From positions 3,128,001-3,192,000 of the forward strand of contig NZ_CP029078.1 of the NCBI RefSeq assembly GCF_005222485.1: 64,000 bases of DNA. Direction: 5' to 3'. The notes under the pieces were generated by a model, which worked only from the letters and a program-made list of their open reading frames with translations, searched no databases and was not told the origin of the DNA. The stretch is from Streptomyces griseoviridis. Its GTDB lineage: Bacteria; Actinomycetota; Actinomycetes; Streptomycetales; Streptomycetaceae. Shown in pieces: positions 1 through 8,622 of the stretch; the stretch's first letter is position 1, and every line of letters starts with the position of its first letter. The translations under genes were made by a program, and so were the position numbers.

Positions 1-2
1 CC

Positions 3-1025
3 GTACGCGTGGTGGCCGCCGGCGACCACTTCGTCCTGCCCGCCCTGATCACTCGGGCGTTGACAGCCGAACTCCCCGAACCACCGCCCGATGTGCGGGA
101 GTTGATGCTCGGCTGGCCGCTCGAACCGTTCGGCCCGGTGGCCGAGGTGCGGGAGGCGAGCGACGCCGAGAACCCGCTGATCGACGCCCTGTCGGACGGC
201 CGCGAGGTGCTGGTCACCCAGATGGCGCCGGTCACCGAGCGGGTCCTCGCCGCCTCGCCCGGCCTGCGGCTCGTCGTGGTCTGCCGGGGCGGCCCGGTCA
301 ACGTCAACCTGGACGCGGCGCAACTCCACGACGTGCGCGTCTGCTACGCGCCCGGCCGCAACGCCGCCGCCACCGCCGAGTTCACCGTCGGACTGCTCCT
401 CGCGGCGCTGCGGCGCATCCCGCAGGCCCACGATCTCCTGGCCGGGCAGCGCAGTTGGCAGGGCGCGACCTACTACACCCACGAACACAGCGGCCTGGAA
501 CTGGAGGATCTTCCGGTCGGGCTGATCGGCTACGGCGCGGTCGGCAGCCGGGTGGCCCGCGCGCTCGCCGCGTTCGGCGCCCAGGTGATGGTGTACGACC
601 CGTACGCCCGGGGCGAGATCCACGGGCTGCGGATGCCGACCCTCGACGCCCTGCTGCGCCGCTCCCGGGTCATCACCCTGCACGCCCGCCTCACCCCGGA
701 GACGCGGGGCCTGATCGGCGCCCGTGAGCTGGCGCTGCTGCCGCGCGGCGCGGTCCTGGTGAACGCGGCCCGCGGTCCCCTCGTCGACGAGGAGGCGCTC
801 TGCGACGCGCTGGCCGACGGGACCCTGTCGGCGGCGGCCCTCGACACCTTCGCGCGGGAGCCGCTGCCCGCCGGGTCCCGGCTGTTCGGGCTGGCCGACC
901 GGGTCGTCCTCACCCCCCATCTGGGCGGCGCGAGCCAGGCGGTGGCGGAGAAGGCGGCGCGGATCGCGGCGGCGGAGGTGGGCCGCTGGGCCCGGGGCGA
1001 ACCGCCCGCGCACGCCCTGTGCTGA
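3..1025 (+). CDS. D-isomer-specific 2-hydroxyacid dehydrogenase, 5' partial
   Basis: NAD(P)-dependent oxidoreductase of the 2-hydroxyacid/phosphoglycerate dehydrogenase family, probably acting on a sugar-acid or 2-keto acid in the cytosol. Counting from the GTG at 9, the Rossmann motif GYGAVG lies at residues 174-179, and R255 (in NAARGPLVDEEAL), E284 and H304 (in TPHLGGAS) match the catalytic Arg-Glu-His triad. The reading frame is open to the window edge, reading VRVVAAGDHF, so the true start is most likely upstream; GTG 9 is only the first in-frame start visible here. The stop overlaps the first upstream in-frame codons of the sugar kinase that follows, so the two are probably one operon. 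The substrate cannot be told from sequence. Confidence 0.85.
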   Translation, partial: VRVVAAGDHFVLPALITRALTAELPEPPPDVRELMLGWPLEPFGPVAEVREASDAENPLIDALSDGREVLVTQMAPVTERVLAASPGLRLVVVCRGGPVNVNLDAAQLHDVRVCYAPGRNAAATAEFTVGLLLAALRRIPQAHDLLAGQRSWQGATYYTHEHSGLELEDLPVGLIGYGAVGSRVARALAAFGAQVMVYDPYARGEIHGLRMPTLDALLRRSRVITLHARLTPETRGLIGARELALLPRGAVLVNAARGPLVDEEALCDALADGTLSAAALDTFAREPLPAGSRLFGLADRVVLTPHLGGASQAVAEKAARIAAAEVGRWARGEPPAHALC

Positions 1026-1060
1026 CCCCCGCCACCGGCGACCCCGAGGAGAGCCACGCC

Positions 1061-2491
1061 GTGTTCATCGGTATCGACGTAGGAACATCCACCGTGAAGG
1101 CCGCCGCCTTCGACACCGCCGGCACCGAACTCGCCGTCGAGGCACGGCAGATCACCCTCTCGCTCGACGAGGGTGTGGTGGAGCAGGACATGGACGAGGT
1201 GTACGCGGCCGTCGTCGCCGTCCTCGACGCGCTCACCGCCCGGCTCCCCGGGCCCGTCGAACTGGCCGGACTCACCGGGCAGGGCGACGGCGTCTGGCTG
1301 GTGGACGCCGCGGGGCGCCCGGTGCGGGCCGCCGCCTCCTGGATGGACGGGCGGGCCCACGCCCTCGTCGACCGGTGGCTGGCGGACGGGACCTTCGAGG
1401 CGGTGTTCCGGCGGACCGGCGGCGCCTTGTTCCCGGGCAGCCCGGGACCGCTCCTCGCCTGGCTCGACCGGCACGAACCGGCCGCCCTCGACGCGGCGTC
1501 GGCCGCCCTGTGCTGCAAGGACATGGTGTTCGGGCGGCTCACCGGCGCCCCCGCCGGCACCGACGTCTCGGACGCCTCGATGCCGTTCCTCGACCCGCGC
1601 ACCCGGGCCTACGACGACGGCGTCGTCGAACTCCTCGGCCTCACCCACCGCAGGGCGCTGCTCGCGCCGGTCGGCGACCCGATCAGCACGGGCGAGGCGC
1701 GCGGTGAGGGGCTGCCGGCCGGCACCCGGCTCGCCAACGGCCCCTACGACCTGCCGGCCTGCGCGCTGGGCGCGGGGGTGCGGGCGCCCGGCGACGGGCT
1801 GCTGATCGTCGGGACGTGTCTGGCGAGCCTGGTCGCCACCACCGACCTCGATCTGAGCGGCGAACCCGCGGGCCTGTACATCTCGACCGACCGTCCCGGC
1901 CACCGGCTGCGCGCGATGCCCGCGATGGTCGGGACGGCGGCGCTCGACTGGGTGCTGTCGACGACGGGCGTCGCGCACGAGGAGGTCGACGCGCTGCTGG
2001 CCGCGACCCCGCCCGGCGCGCACGGCGTCAGGGTGCTGCCGTACTTCGCGCCGTCCGGTGAGCGGGCGCCGTTCGTGGAGCCCGGTCTGCGGGCCGAACT
2101 CAGCGGTGTGTCGCTGGAGTCGACGAAGGGCGACCTGATCCGGGCGACCTGCGAGGGCATCGGCTACGCGGCCCGGCACTGTCTGGAGGCGGCCGGTCTG
2201 ACCGGCTCGCTCGCGGTCTGCGGCGGCGGCACCCGCAGCCCCGCCTGGATGCGGCTGCTCGCCGACGTCCTGGGCCGTCCGCTGCGGGTGGTGGAGGGCG
2301 AAGTCGGGGCGCGGGGCGCGGTGCTGGCGGCGGCCGAGCGGTACGGGACCGCGCTGGACACGGCGCGCTGGACCCGTCCGACGGCGGTGGTGGAACCGGA
2401 CCCCGCGCGGGCGGCGCACTACACGGCGGGCTACGCGGCCCATCTCGCCCGCCTGGCGACGGCCCGCGAGCACGCCCGTGACCACGCCTGA
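1061..2491 (+). CDS. FGGY-family carbohydrate kinase
   Basis: ATP-dependent sugar kinase of the FGGY/xylulokinase superfamily (476 aa, close to the family's usual 480-500). The N-terminal phosphate loop reads FIGIDVGTSTVKA, and a second glycine-rich ATPase motif, AVCGGGTRSPAWMRLLADVL, lies in the C-terminal half. GTG 1061 was chosen because GAGGAG stands 9 nt upstream and the phosphate loop begins almost at the N-terminus, as in relatives; a start at 1019 would add an unlikely 14-residue extension. It follows the 2-hydroxyacid dehydrogenase by 35 nt, so the pair probably handles a pentose, pentulose or sugar acid. Which sugar cannot be told from sequence. Confidence 0.85.
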   Translation: MFIGIDVGTSTVKAAAFDTAGTELAVEARQITLSLDEGVVEQDMDEVYAAVVAVLDALTARLPGPVELAGLTGQGDGVWLVDAAGRPVRAAASWMDGRAHALVDRWLADGTFEAVFRRTGGALFPGSPGPLLAWLDRHEPAALDAASAALCCKDMVFGRLTGAPAGTDVSDASMPFLDPRTRAYDDGVVELLGLTHRRALLAPVGDPISTGEARGEGLPAGTRLANGPYDLPACALGAGVRAPGDGLLIVGTCLASLVATTDLDLSGEPAGLYISTDRPGHRLRAMPAMVGTAALDWVLSTTGVAHEEVDALLAATPPGAHGVRVLPYFAPSGERAPFVEPGLRAELSGVSLESTKGDLIRATCEGIGYAARHCLEAAGLTGSLAVCGGGTRSPAWMRLLADVLGRPLRVVEGEVGARGAVLAAAERYGTALDTARWTRPTAVVEPDPARAAHYTAGYAAHLARLATAREHARDHA

Positions 2492-2552
2492 ATTCACTTG
2501 TACGGAGAGCGAGTTCTCTTGTCTGGAGGGTGAGTTGCCTTGCCCGGAGAGG
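2490..2552 (+). repeat. 21-bp imperfect tandem repeat, three copies, each with an SD-like core
   Basis: Three adjacent 21-bp units (2490-2510, 2511-2531, 2532-2552) and a partial fourth fill the gap between the kinase stop and the phosphodiesterase start. Each begins GAATTC/GAGTTC/GAGTTG, has CTTG in the middle, and ends CGGAGAG, TGGAGGG or CGGAGAGG, which resembles a Shine-Dalgarno site. The last copy serves as the ribosome binding site of the next gene, 8 nt before ATG 2561. Confidence 0.8.
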
Positions 2553-2560
2553 AAGTTCGC

Positions 2561-3661
2561 ATGCGCACCGATCGTCGTTCCCTGCTGCTGGCGGCCGCCG
2601 CCGTCCCGCTGTGCGCGTCAGCGCCCGCCGCCGTCGCCGCGTCCGGAGCCCCGACGGCCGGGCGGCCCCTGGTCGTCGGGCACCGGGGCGCGGCCGGATG
2701 GCGGCCCGAGCACACGGTGGCCGCGTACACCTACGGCGTGCAGACCGGCGCCGACTGGATCGAACCCGACCTGGTGCCGACCCGCGACCACGTCCTGGTC
2801 GTCCGGCACGAGAACGACATCTCGCAGACCACGGACGTGGCCTCGCACCCGGAGTTCGCGGGGCGCAGGACCACGAAGACGGTGGACGGGCGGCCGGTGA
2901 CCGGTTGGTTCACCGAGGACTTCACGCTGGCGGAGCTGAAGACGCTGCGCGCGGTGGAGCGGCTGCCGGGCGTCCGGGACCGCAACACCGTCTTCGACGG
3001 CAGGCAGCGGGTGCTCACCTTCCAGGAGGTGATCGATCTGGCGCGGCGGCTGTCGCGGACCTATGGGCGGACCGTCGCCGTCTTCCCCGAGACCAAGCAC
3101 CCCACGTACTTCCGCTCGATCGGGCTGCCGCTGGAGCGGAAGCTGGCCGAGGCGGTGCGGCGCAACCGGCTGGGGCCGCGCGAGTGCGTGGTGCAGTCCT
3201 TCGAGCCGACGAGTCTGCGGCGGGTGGCGGCCGAGCGGCTCGGGCTGCCGCTGTGGCAGGCGCTCGGCACCTCGGGCGGGCCCTACGACCTGGTGGCGGC
3301 GGGCGATCCGACGACGTACGCGGAGCTGATGACCCCGGCGGGCCTCGCCGGGATCGCCCGGTACGCCGACTGGATCGGGCCGGACAAGTCGTCGCTGGTG
3401 CCGGTCGGCGCGGACGGCCGGCTCGGGACGCCCACCACGCTGCTGGCCGACGCGCACGCGGCGGGGCTGCGGGTGGGCCCGTACACCTTCCGCGCGGAGA
3501 ACCAGTTCCTGCCCGCCGACTTCCGGCGCGGGGCCGGACCGGACGACTTCGGTGACGCGTTCGCCGAGTACGCGCTGTACTACCGGCTGGGCGTGGACGC
3601 GGTGGTGACGGACTTCCCCGACCTGGCGGCGCTGGCCCGCGACGACCACGCGGGGCGGTGA
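2561..3661 (+). CDS. Secreted glycerophosphodiester phosphodiesterase
   Basis: Hydrolyses glycerophosphodiesters to glycerol-3-phosphate and an alcohol, probably outside the membrane, salvaging phospholipid or teichoic-acid fragments. The 366-aa protein starts with RTDRRSLLLAAAAVP and an Ala-rich h-region, a signal peptide of possible Tat type, cleaved near residue 28. The GDPD signature is clear: H41-R42 in HRGAAGWRPEHT, E68 and D70 in EPD, and H83. ATG 2561 is preceded by GAGAGGA; an upstream in-frame TTG at 2540 would put charged residues before the signal. The usual PENT motif is PEHT here. The gene is preceded by a 21-bp tandem repeat and followed by a hairpin. Confidence 0.9.
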   Translation: MRTDRRSLLLAAAAVPLCASAPAAVAASGAPTAGRPLVVGHRGAAGWRPEHTVAAYTYGVQTGADWIEPDLVPTRDHVLVVRHENDISQTTDVASHPEFAGRRTTKTVDGRPVTGWFTEDFTLAELKTLRAVERLPGVRDRNTVFDGRQRVLTFQEVIDLARRLSRTYGRTVAVFPETKHPTYFRSIGLPLERKLAEAVRRNRLGPRECVVQSFEPTSLRRVAAERLGLPLWQALGTSGGPYDLVAAGDPTTYAELMTPAGLAGIARYADWIGPDKSSLVPVGADGRLGTPTTLLADAHAAGLRVGPYTFRAENQFLPADFRRGAGPDDFGDAFAEYALYYRLGVDAVVTDFPDLAALARDDHAGR

Positions 3662-3688
3662 CGGCGGACGGGCCGCCGGCACCGCCGT
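3661..3688. terminator. Short hairpin between convergent genes
   Basis: ACGGCGG (3661-3667) pairs with CCGCCGT (3682-3688) between the phosphodiesterase and the convergent DsbA-like gene. There is no T-tract, so this is only a possible bidirectional terminator. Confidence 0.35.
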
Positions 3689-3695
3689 GGCGGGG

Positions 3696-4358
3696 TCAGA
3701 GGTTGCTGAAGTCCGGGCCCTTGGTGCGGGTGCGCTTCAGCTCGTAGAAGCCGGGGACCGAGGCGACCGCGAGGGTGCCGTCCCAGAGGCGGGCGGCCTG
3801 CTCGCCCTGCGGGGCGGGGGTGACGACCGGGCCGAAGAAGGCGACCTGCTCGCCGTCCGCGCCGGGCACCGCGATCACGGGGGTGCCGACCTCCTGGCCG
3901 ACGAGGTCGATGCCCTCCTTGTGTGAGGCGCGCAGCTCGGACTCGAACTCGAAGTCCTCCTGCTCGGCGTAGTCGATCAGGTCGGCGGGGAGTCCGGCGT
4001 CCGCGAGGGCGCCCGCGATGGCGTCGAGGGTGGGGCCCTCGCCGTTGTTGTGGAAGCGGGTGCCGAGCGCGGTGTACAGCGGGCCGAGGACGTCGGCGCC
4101 GTGCTTCTGCCAGGCGGCGGTGGCCACCCTGACCGGCTTCCACGCCTTGGTGGCGAGCATGTCCCGGTACTCCTCGGGCAGCTCGTCGACCCGGTCCTCG
4201 TTCAGGACGGCCAGGCTCATGATGTGCCAGCGGATCTCGATGTCACGGACCTTCTCCACCTCGAGCACCCACCGGGAGGTCATCCACGCCCAGGGGCAGA
4301 GCGGATCGAACCAGAAGTCGACGGGGGTCTTCACGGAGGTGGTCGCGTTCTCGGACAT
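3696..4358 (-). CDS. DsbA-family thioredoxin-fold protein (Rv2466c-like)
   Basis: A 220-aa cytosolic protein of the DsbA/FrnE-like thioredoxin fold, related to the mycothiol-dependent reductase Rv2466c. No signal peptide is present. The active-site motif is C21-P22-W23-A24: the first cysteine is kept but the resolving cysteine of the usual CPWC is alanine, which implies a monothiol mechanism that may use mycothiol. ATG 4358 was chosen because GAGGAG lies directly upstream on the minus strand; a start at 4388 would add ten residues with no obvious ribosome binding site. It diverges from the aminopeptidase N gene. Confidence 0.85.
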   Translation of the reverse strand: MSENATTSVKTPVDFWFDPLCPWAWMTSRWVLEVEKVRDIEIRWHIMSLAVLNEDRVDELPEEYRDMLATKAWKPVRVATAAWQKHGADVLGPLYTALGTRFHNNGEGPTLDAIAGALADAGLPADLIDYAEQEDFEFESELRASHKEGIDLVGQEVGTPVIAVPGADGEQVAFFGPVVTPAPQGEQAARLWDGTLAVASVPGFYELKRTRTKGPDFSNL

Positions 4359-4520
4359 GGCTCTCCTCGGGAACGAAGGCGTCTGCACAGCGTCGTCTCC
4401 TGTCGGAACACCGTCCGGCGCTCACCCCATTCCCGGGTACCCGCTGTCAGGGGCGCATGGCAGGATCGGTCCTGTCCGAACCTTGTCCCTCCACCCCACC
4501 ACCCAGAGGAAGTGCCGCCC

Positions 4521-7097
4521 GTGCCCGGTGAGAATCTGTCCCGTGACGAGGCCCGGGAGCGGGCCGCGCTGCTCTCCGTCGACGGCTACGAGGTCTCCCT
4601 CGACCTGCGCTCGGCGGTGGGCGACGACGCCGGGGAGGGGCCGCGCACGTTCCGCTCCCTGACCACGATCCGCTTCCGCTGCAACGAACCGGGCGCGGCG
4701 AGCTTCGCCGACCTGATCGCACCGAGCGTGACGGCCCTGTCGCTGAACGGACGCGACCTCGACCCGGGCGCGGTCTTCGACGGCACCCGCATCCTCCTGG
4801 AGGACCTGGCCGCGGAGAACGAGCTGGTGGTGGACGCGCGCTGCGCCTACTCCCGCACCGGCGAGGGCATGCACCGCTTCGTCGACCCGGAGGACGGCGA
4901 GGTCTACCTGTACACGCAGTACGAGCCGGCCGACGCCCGGCGGGTCTTCGCCAACTTCGAGCAGCCCGACCTGAAGGCCCCCTACCGCTTCGAGGTGCGG
5001 GCGCCGGAGGGGTGGACGGTCTGGTCGAACGGCGTGGGCACGCAGACCGACGGCGTGTGGCGGTTCGCGGAGACCAAGCCGATCTCGACGTACATCACCT
5101 GCGTGGTGGCGGGCCCGTACCACTGGGTGACGGACTCCTACGAGCGGACGCTCCCGGACGGCAGCCGCCTCGAGATCCCGCTCGGCGCGCTGTGCCGCAA
5201 GGGCCTGGCGCCCCACTTCGACGCCGACGACATCTTCCTCGTCACCAAGCAGGGCCTGGACTTCTTCCACGAGCACTTCGACTTCCCGTACCCGTTCGGG
5301 AAGTACGACCAGGCGTTCGTGCCCGAGTACAACCTCGGCGCGATGGAGAACCCGGGCCTGGTCACGTTCCGCGAGGAGTACATCTTCCGCGGGAAGGTGA
5401 CACGGTCGTCGTACGAGAGCCGGGCCAACGTCATCCTGCACGAGATGGCCCACATGTGGTTCGGCGACCTGGTCACCATGGAGTGGTGGGACGACCTGTG
5501 GCTCAAGGAGTCGTTCGCCGACTTCATGGGCGCGTTCGCGCTGGTCGGCGCGACCCGTTTCGAGGACGGCTGGATCACCTTCGCCAACCGCCGCAAGGCG
5601 TGGGCGTACCGCGCCGACCAGCTCCCCTCCACGCACCCGGTCACGGCGGACATCCGCGACCTCCAGGACGCCAAGCTCAACTTCGACGGCATCACCTACG
5701 CCAAGGGCGCGAGCGTCCTCAAGCAGCTCGTGGCGTACGTCGGCCAGGACGCGTTCCTGGAGGGCGCGCGCCGCTACTTCAAGCGGCACGCGTACGGCAA
5801 CACGCGCCTGTCTGACCTGCTGGCGGTGCTGGCGGAGACCAGCGGGCGCGACATGGGCGGCTGGGCGCGGTCCTGGCTCCAGACGGCCGGCGTCAACGCG
5901 CTCACCCCGCAGGTCGTGCTGGACGCGGACGGCCGGATCGGTGAGCTGGCGGTGCTCCAGGAGGCCGCCGAGTCGCACCCCGAGCTGCGCCCGCACCGGG
6001 TGGCGATCGGCCTGTACCGGGTCGAGGACGGCGCGCTGGTGCGGTACGCGCGCACCGAGACGGACGTCGACGGCCCGCGGACGGTGGTGGCGGAGCTGGC
6101 CGGACAGCCGGCGCCCGAGCTGGTCCTGGTCAACGACGACGACCTCACGTACTGCAAGACCCGCTTCGACGCGACGTCGCTCGCCACCCTGCGCGACCAC
6201 CTCGGTTCGATGAAGGACCCGCTGGCCCGCGCCCTGTGCTGGTCGGCGCTGTGGAACATGACGCGGGACGCGCTGCTGAGCGCGCCGGACTTCATCGACC
6301 TGGTGACGCGGTTCGCGCGCCGGGAGAGCGACATCGGCGTGCTCCAGATGCTGCACGCGTGGGCCGATTCGGCGCTGGTCAACTACGCGCCGCCGGCCTG
6401 GCGCGAGACCGGCGGGAAGCTGCTGACGGAGATCGCGCTGCGGGACCTGCGGGCCGCCGGGCCCGGCAGCGAGCAGCAGTTGGCGTGGGCGCGGTTCTAC
6501 GCGTCGGTGGCGTCGGCGCCGCAGGAGCTGGCGCTCCTCACGGCCCTGCTCGACGGCACCGAGAAGATCGACGGGCTCGATGTCGACCAGGAGCTGCGGT
6601 GGGTGTTCCTGGAGCCGCTGGCGTCGCACGGGCTGGCCGACGAGCGGACCCTCGCGGCGGAACTGGCGCGTGACGACACGGCGTCCGGCAAGCGCCACCA
6701 GGTGCGCTGTCTCGCCGCGCGGCCGTCGGCGGCGGTCAAGGCGCAGGCGTGGGCGCAGGTGGTGGAGTCGGAGGCGCTCTCCAACGCGCTGGTGGAGGCG
6801 ACGATCGCGGGCTTCGCGCAGCCGTCGCAGCGGGAGTTGACGGCTCCGTACACGGAGAAGTACTTCGCGGCGATCGAGGACGTGTGGTCGCGGCGCTCCA
6901 TCCAGATCGGGATGGACGTGGTGCGGGGCCTGTTCCCGTCGCACCCGACGCCGAAGGACGCGCGTGCCACGCTGGCGGCGACGGACGCGTGGCTGACGTC
7001 CCACGAGCAGGCGGCCCCGGCGCTGCGCAGGCTGGTCATCGAGGCACGCGACGACCTGGCACGGGCACTGCGGGCCCAGGAGGCGACGGAACTCTGA
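4521..7097 (+). CDS. pepN: Aminopeptidase N, M1 family (first copy)
   Basis: Zinc metallo-aminopeptidase that removes N-terminal residues from peptides in the cytosol; there is no signal sequence. The substrate-anchoring motif GAMEN is at residues 273-277, the zinc site HEMAH at 307-311, and the third ligand is E330. The 858-aa length is normal for actinobacterial PepN, and the C-terminal ERAP1-like helical domain is complete. GTG 4521 follows AGAGGAAG, and the resulting N-terminus (PGENLSRDEAR) aligns with that of the second copy at 25618 (PGTNLTREEAR). It differs from that copy in the GAMENPG context and in KESFADF, versus NESFATY, after the zinc ligand. Confidence 0.95.
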   Translation: MPGENLSRDEARERAALLSVDGYEVSLDLRSAVGDDAGEGPRTFRSLTTIRFRCNEPGAASFADLIAPSVTALSLNGRDLDPGAVFDGTRILLEDLAAENELVVDARCAYSRTGEGMHRFVDPEDGEVYLYTQYEPADARRVFANFEQPDLKAPYRFEVRAPEGWTVWSNGVGTQTDGVWRFAETKPISTYITCVVAGPYHWVTDSYERTLPDGSRLEIPLGALCRKGLAPHFDADDIFLVTKQGLDFFHEHFDFPYPFGKYDQAFVPEYNLGAMENPGLVTFREEYIFRGKVTRSSYESRANVILHEMAHMWFGDLVTMEWWDDLWLKESFADFMGAFALVGATRFEDGWITFANRRKAWAYRADQLPSTHPVTADIRDLQDAKLNFDGITYAKGASVLKQLVAYVGQDAFLEGARRYFKRHAYGNTRLSDLLAVLAETSGRDMGGWARSWLQTAGVNALTPQVVLDADGRIGELAVLQEAAESHPELRPHRVAIGLYRVEDGALVRYARTETDVDGPRTVVAELAGQPAPELVLVNDDDLTYCKTRFDATSLATLRDHLGSMKDPLARALCWSALWNMTRDALLSAPDFIDLVTRFARRESDIGVLQMLHAWADSALVNYAPPAWRETGGKLLTEIALRDLRAAGPGSEQQLAWARFYASVASAPQELALLTALLDGTEKIDGLDVDQELRWVFLEPLASHGLADERTLAAELARDDTASGKRHQVRCLAARPSAAVKAQAWAQVVESEALSNALVEATIAGFAQPSQRELTAPYTEKYFAAIEDVWSRRSIQIGMDVVRGLFPSHPTPKDARATLAATDAWLTSHEQAAPALRRLVIEARDDLARALRAQEATEL

Positions 7098-7272
7098 GCC
7101 GGGGCCCGGGGCTTGGGGCTTGGGCGGGAGTCCGGGGCCTGGGCTGGGGTCCGGGGCCTGGGCTGGGGTCCGGGGCCTGGGGACGGTGGTGAGCGGCGTG
7201 GCCGGTTTCGGAGCCTGGGCGGCGGTGAGCGGGGGTCCGGGGCCTGGGCGGCAGTGAGCGGCGTGGCCGGTT
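7098..7272 (+). repeat. G-rich tandem repeats downstream of pepN
   Basis: A 19-bp unit, CCGGGGCCTGGGCTGGGGT, occurs at 7132-7150 and 7151-7169, with a diverged third copy from 7170. A second 19-bp unit, GTGAGCGGCGTGGCCGGTT, occurs at 7189-7207 and 7254-7272. The strand is G-rich, with many GGGG runs. No gene was found in the 400-bp interval 7098-7497, which otherwise holds a terminator hairpin and the leader of the next gene. Confidence 0.75.
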
Positions 7273-7351
7273 CCGGGTCGGTTCCGCGCCGACCCCTGGC
7301 CAACGCTTAAGCCACCGGTAGCCGTTACCGAATCCGGTCATTCGCTCCCGT

Positions 7352-7386
7352 AACCCCTGGTCCACCCCGAAAGGACCAGGGGTTTT
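7352..7386 (+). terminator. Intrinsic terminator hairpin
   Basis: A perfect 12-bp stem, AACCCCTGGTCC (7352-7363) with GGACCAGGGGTT (7373-7384), has a 9-nt loop and is followed by TT then C. It stands downstream of pepN and the G-rich repeats, and 112 nt before the next start codon. Confidence 0.8.
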
Positions 7387-7497
7387 CGGTGCCTACTCGG
7401 CATCCGCCCGCGCACCCTTTAGCCCCTCCTTGTCCGTATGTGTCGACGAGCGTGTAACAGCGGTTACTTCGCGATTCGGACGCGGCATACCGGCTCC

Positions 7498-8559
7498 ATG
7501 ACCCAGAAACTCCCCCCGCCGCCCCCCGTCCCCCCGCGCCCCGCCCGCCACCTCTCCGGGGCGCGCCGAAGGGTTCTGACGGCGGCTCAGCTCCGGGCCC
7601 GCGGCATCCCGCCCGCCGAGGCCAACGCGCGGTGCCGGCCGGGCGGCCCCTGGCAGCGGCTCCTGCCGGGCGTGTTCCTGCTCCGCCCGGGGCCGCCGAC
7701 CGCCGAGGAGCGGCTGCACGCGGTGCTGCTGTACGCGGCGAAGGAGCAGCCGCCCGGCGTGCCGGCGCAGCCCGCGGCCGGTCCGCCGCACCGCGCGCTG
7801 TACCCGGAGGCCCAGATCACCGGCCTCGCGGCGCTCTCCCTGCACGGGTTCGGCAGCGCGCCCGCCCTGCTCTCCCTCACCCGGATCGACGTGCTGGTGC
7901 CGCGCAGGCGGCGGCTGCGCTCAACGGAGCTGGCCCGGGTGGTCCGCGCCGCGCAGCCGCCGACTCCCCTCCAGCGGGCGGGAGTTCCCGTCGCGCCGGT
8001 ACCGCGGGCCCTCGCGGACGCGGTGGCGGACCTGTCAGGCACCAGCGCGGGCGCGGAGACCGTACGGCTGCTGCTGACCGAGGCGGTGCGCGGCGGCCAC
8101 TGCGAACCGGCGGCGGTGGTGCGGGAGTTGACGGCGGCGAAGCTGCTGGGCCGGCCGCATGTGGTGGACGCGGTGGAGTCGCTGCTCGCGGAGGGCCGTT
8201 CCGTCGCCGAGGACCGTCTCTACCGGATGGTCAGGGAGTTCGGCCTGCCCGACCCGGTCTGGAACGTCGACCTGCGGATGCCAGGCGGCCCGCACCTGGG
8301 CGGCCTGGACGCGTACTGGCCCGACCAGGCGGTCGCGGTCGAACTCGACACCCGCGCACCGCGCCAGGACGAGGACGCCCTCTGGTCGGAGCACGCCAGG
8401 AAGAGGGAGCATCTGGAGCGGCTGGGGATCACCGTCGTCCATGTGACACCGAGGAAGCTCCGCGAGGCGATGGACCAGCAGGCGACGATCGTCCGCACCG
8501 CCCTGATGGCGGCCGACGACCGTGATCCGGCCGCGTATGTCGTGGTGCTGCCCCGGTAG
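7498..8559 (+). CDS. AbiEi-like N-terminal domain protein with DUF559/Vsr-like C-terminus
   Basis: Unnamed 353-aa protein. After a proline-rich start (KLPPPPPVPPRP), residues about 20-60 (VLTAAQLRARGI...WQRLLPGVFLL) resemble the winged-helix domain of AbiEi-type antitoxin-like proteins. The C-terminal 110 residues hold GGLDAYWPDQAVAVELD followed by a KREHLERLGITVVHVT segment, the D...ExD...K order of DUF559/very-short-patch-type nuclease folds. A DNA-related role is inferred from these two segments only. ATG 7498 was chosen because the longer in-frame start at 7438 would add a Cys/Arg-rich stretch not expected in this family. It stands alone, behind a terminator. Confidence 0.6.
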   Translation: MTQKLPPPPPVPPRPARHLSGARRRVLTAAQLRARGIPPAEANARCRPGGPWQRLLPGVFLLRPGPPTAEERLHAVLLYAAKEQPPGVPAQPAAGPPHRALYPEAQITGLAALSLHGFGSAPALLSLTRIDVLVPRRRRLRSTELARVVRAAQPPTPLQRAGVPVAPVPRALADAVADLSGTSAGAETVRLLLTEAVRGGHCEPAAVVRELTAAKLLGRPHVVDAVESLLAEGRSVAEDRLYRMVREFGLPDPVWNVDLRMPGGPHLGGLDAYWPDQAVAVELDTRAPRQDEDALWSEHARKREHLERLGITVVHVTPRKLREAMDQQATIVRTALMAADDRDPAAYVVVLPR

Positions 8560-8589
8560 TGACGGACGGGGGCGGCACCAGGAGGGGAG

Positions 8590-8622
8590 AGGAGGGGACC
8601 GCCGGGCCGGCGGTCCCCTCCT
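8590..8622. terminator. Bidirectional terminator hairpin
   Basis: A perfect 14-bp stem, AGGAGGGGACCGCC (8590-8603) with GGCGGTCCCCTCCT (8609-8622), has a 5-nt loop. It lies between the AbiEi-like gene and the convergent VOC gene, and its right arm ends at the VOC stop codon. Confidence 0.75.

Noticed and set aside
2478..2900. 140-codon frame with Cys-containing heptads (EFTCTES and so on)
   Set aside because: Only the 21-bp repeat gives the heptads; the rest is Arg/Pro-rich shadow of the phosphodiesterase gene. Kept only as a note on the repeat.
4422..7004. 860-codon open frame on the minus strand opposite pepN
   Set aside because: Arg/Val/Gly-rich composition typical of the shadow frame of a GC-rich gene; the plus strand encodes a complete M1 peptidase.
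7300..7390. tRNA-like end (CCTGGTCCACC) before a hairpin
   Set aside because: No GGTTCGA T-arm, anticodon arm or 7-bp acceptor pairing could be built; the sequence is explained by the 12-bp terminator stem.
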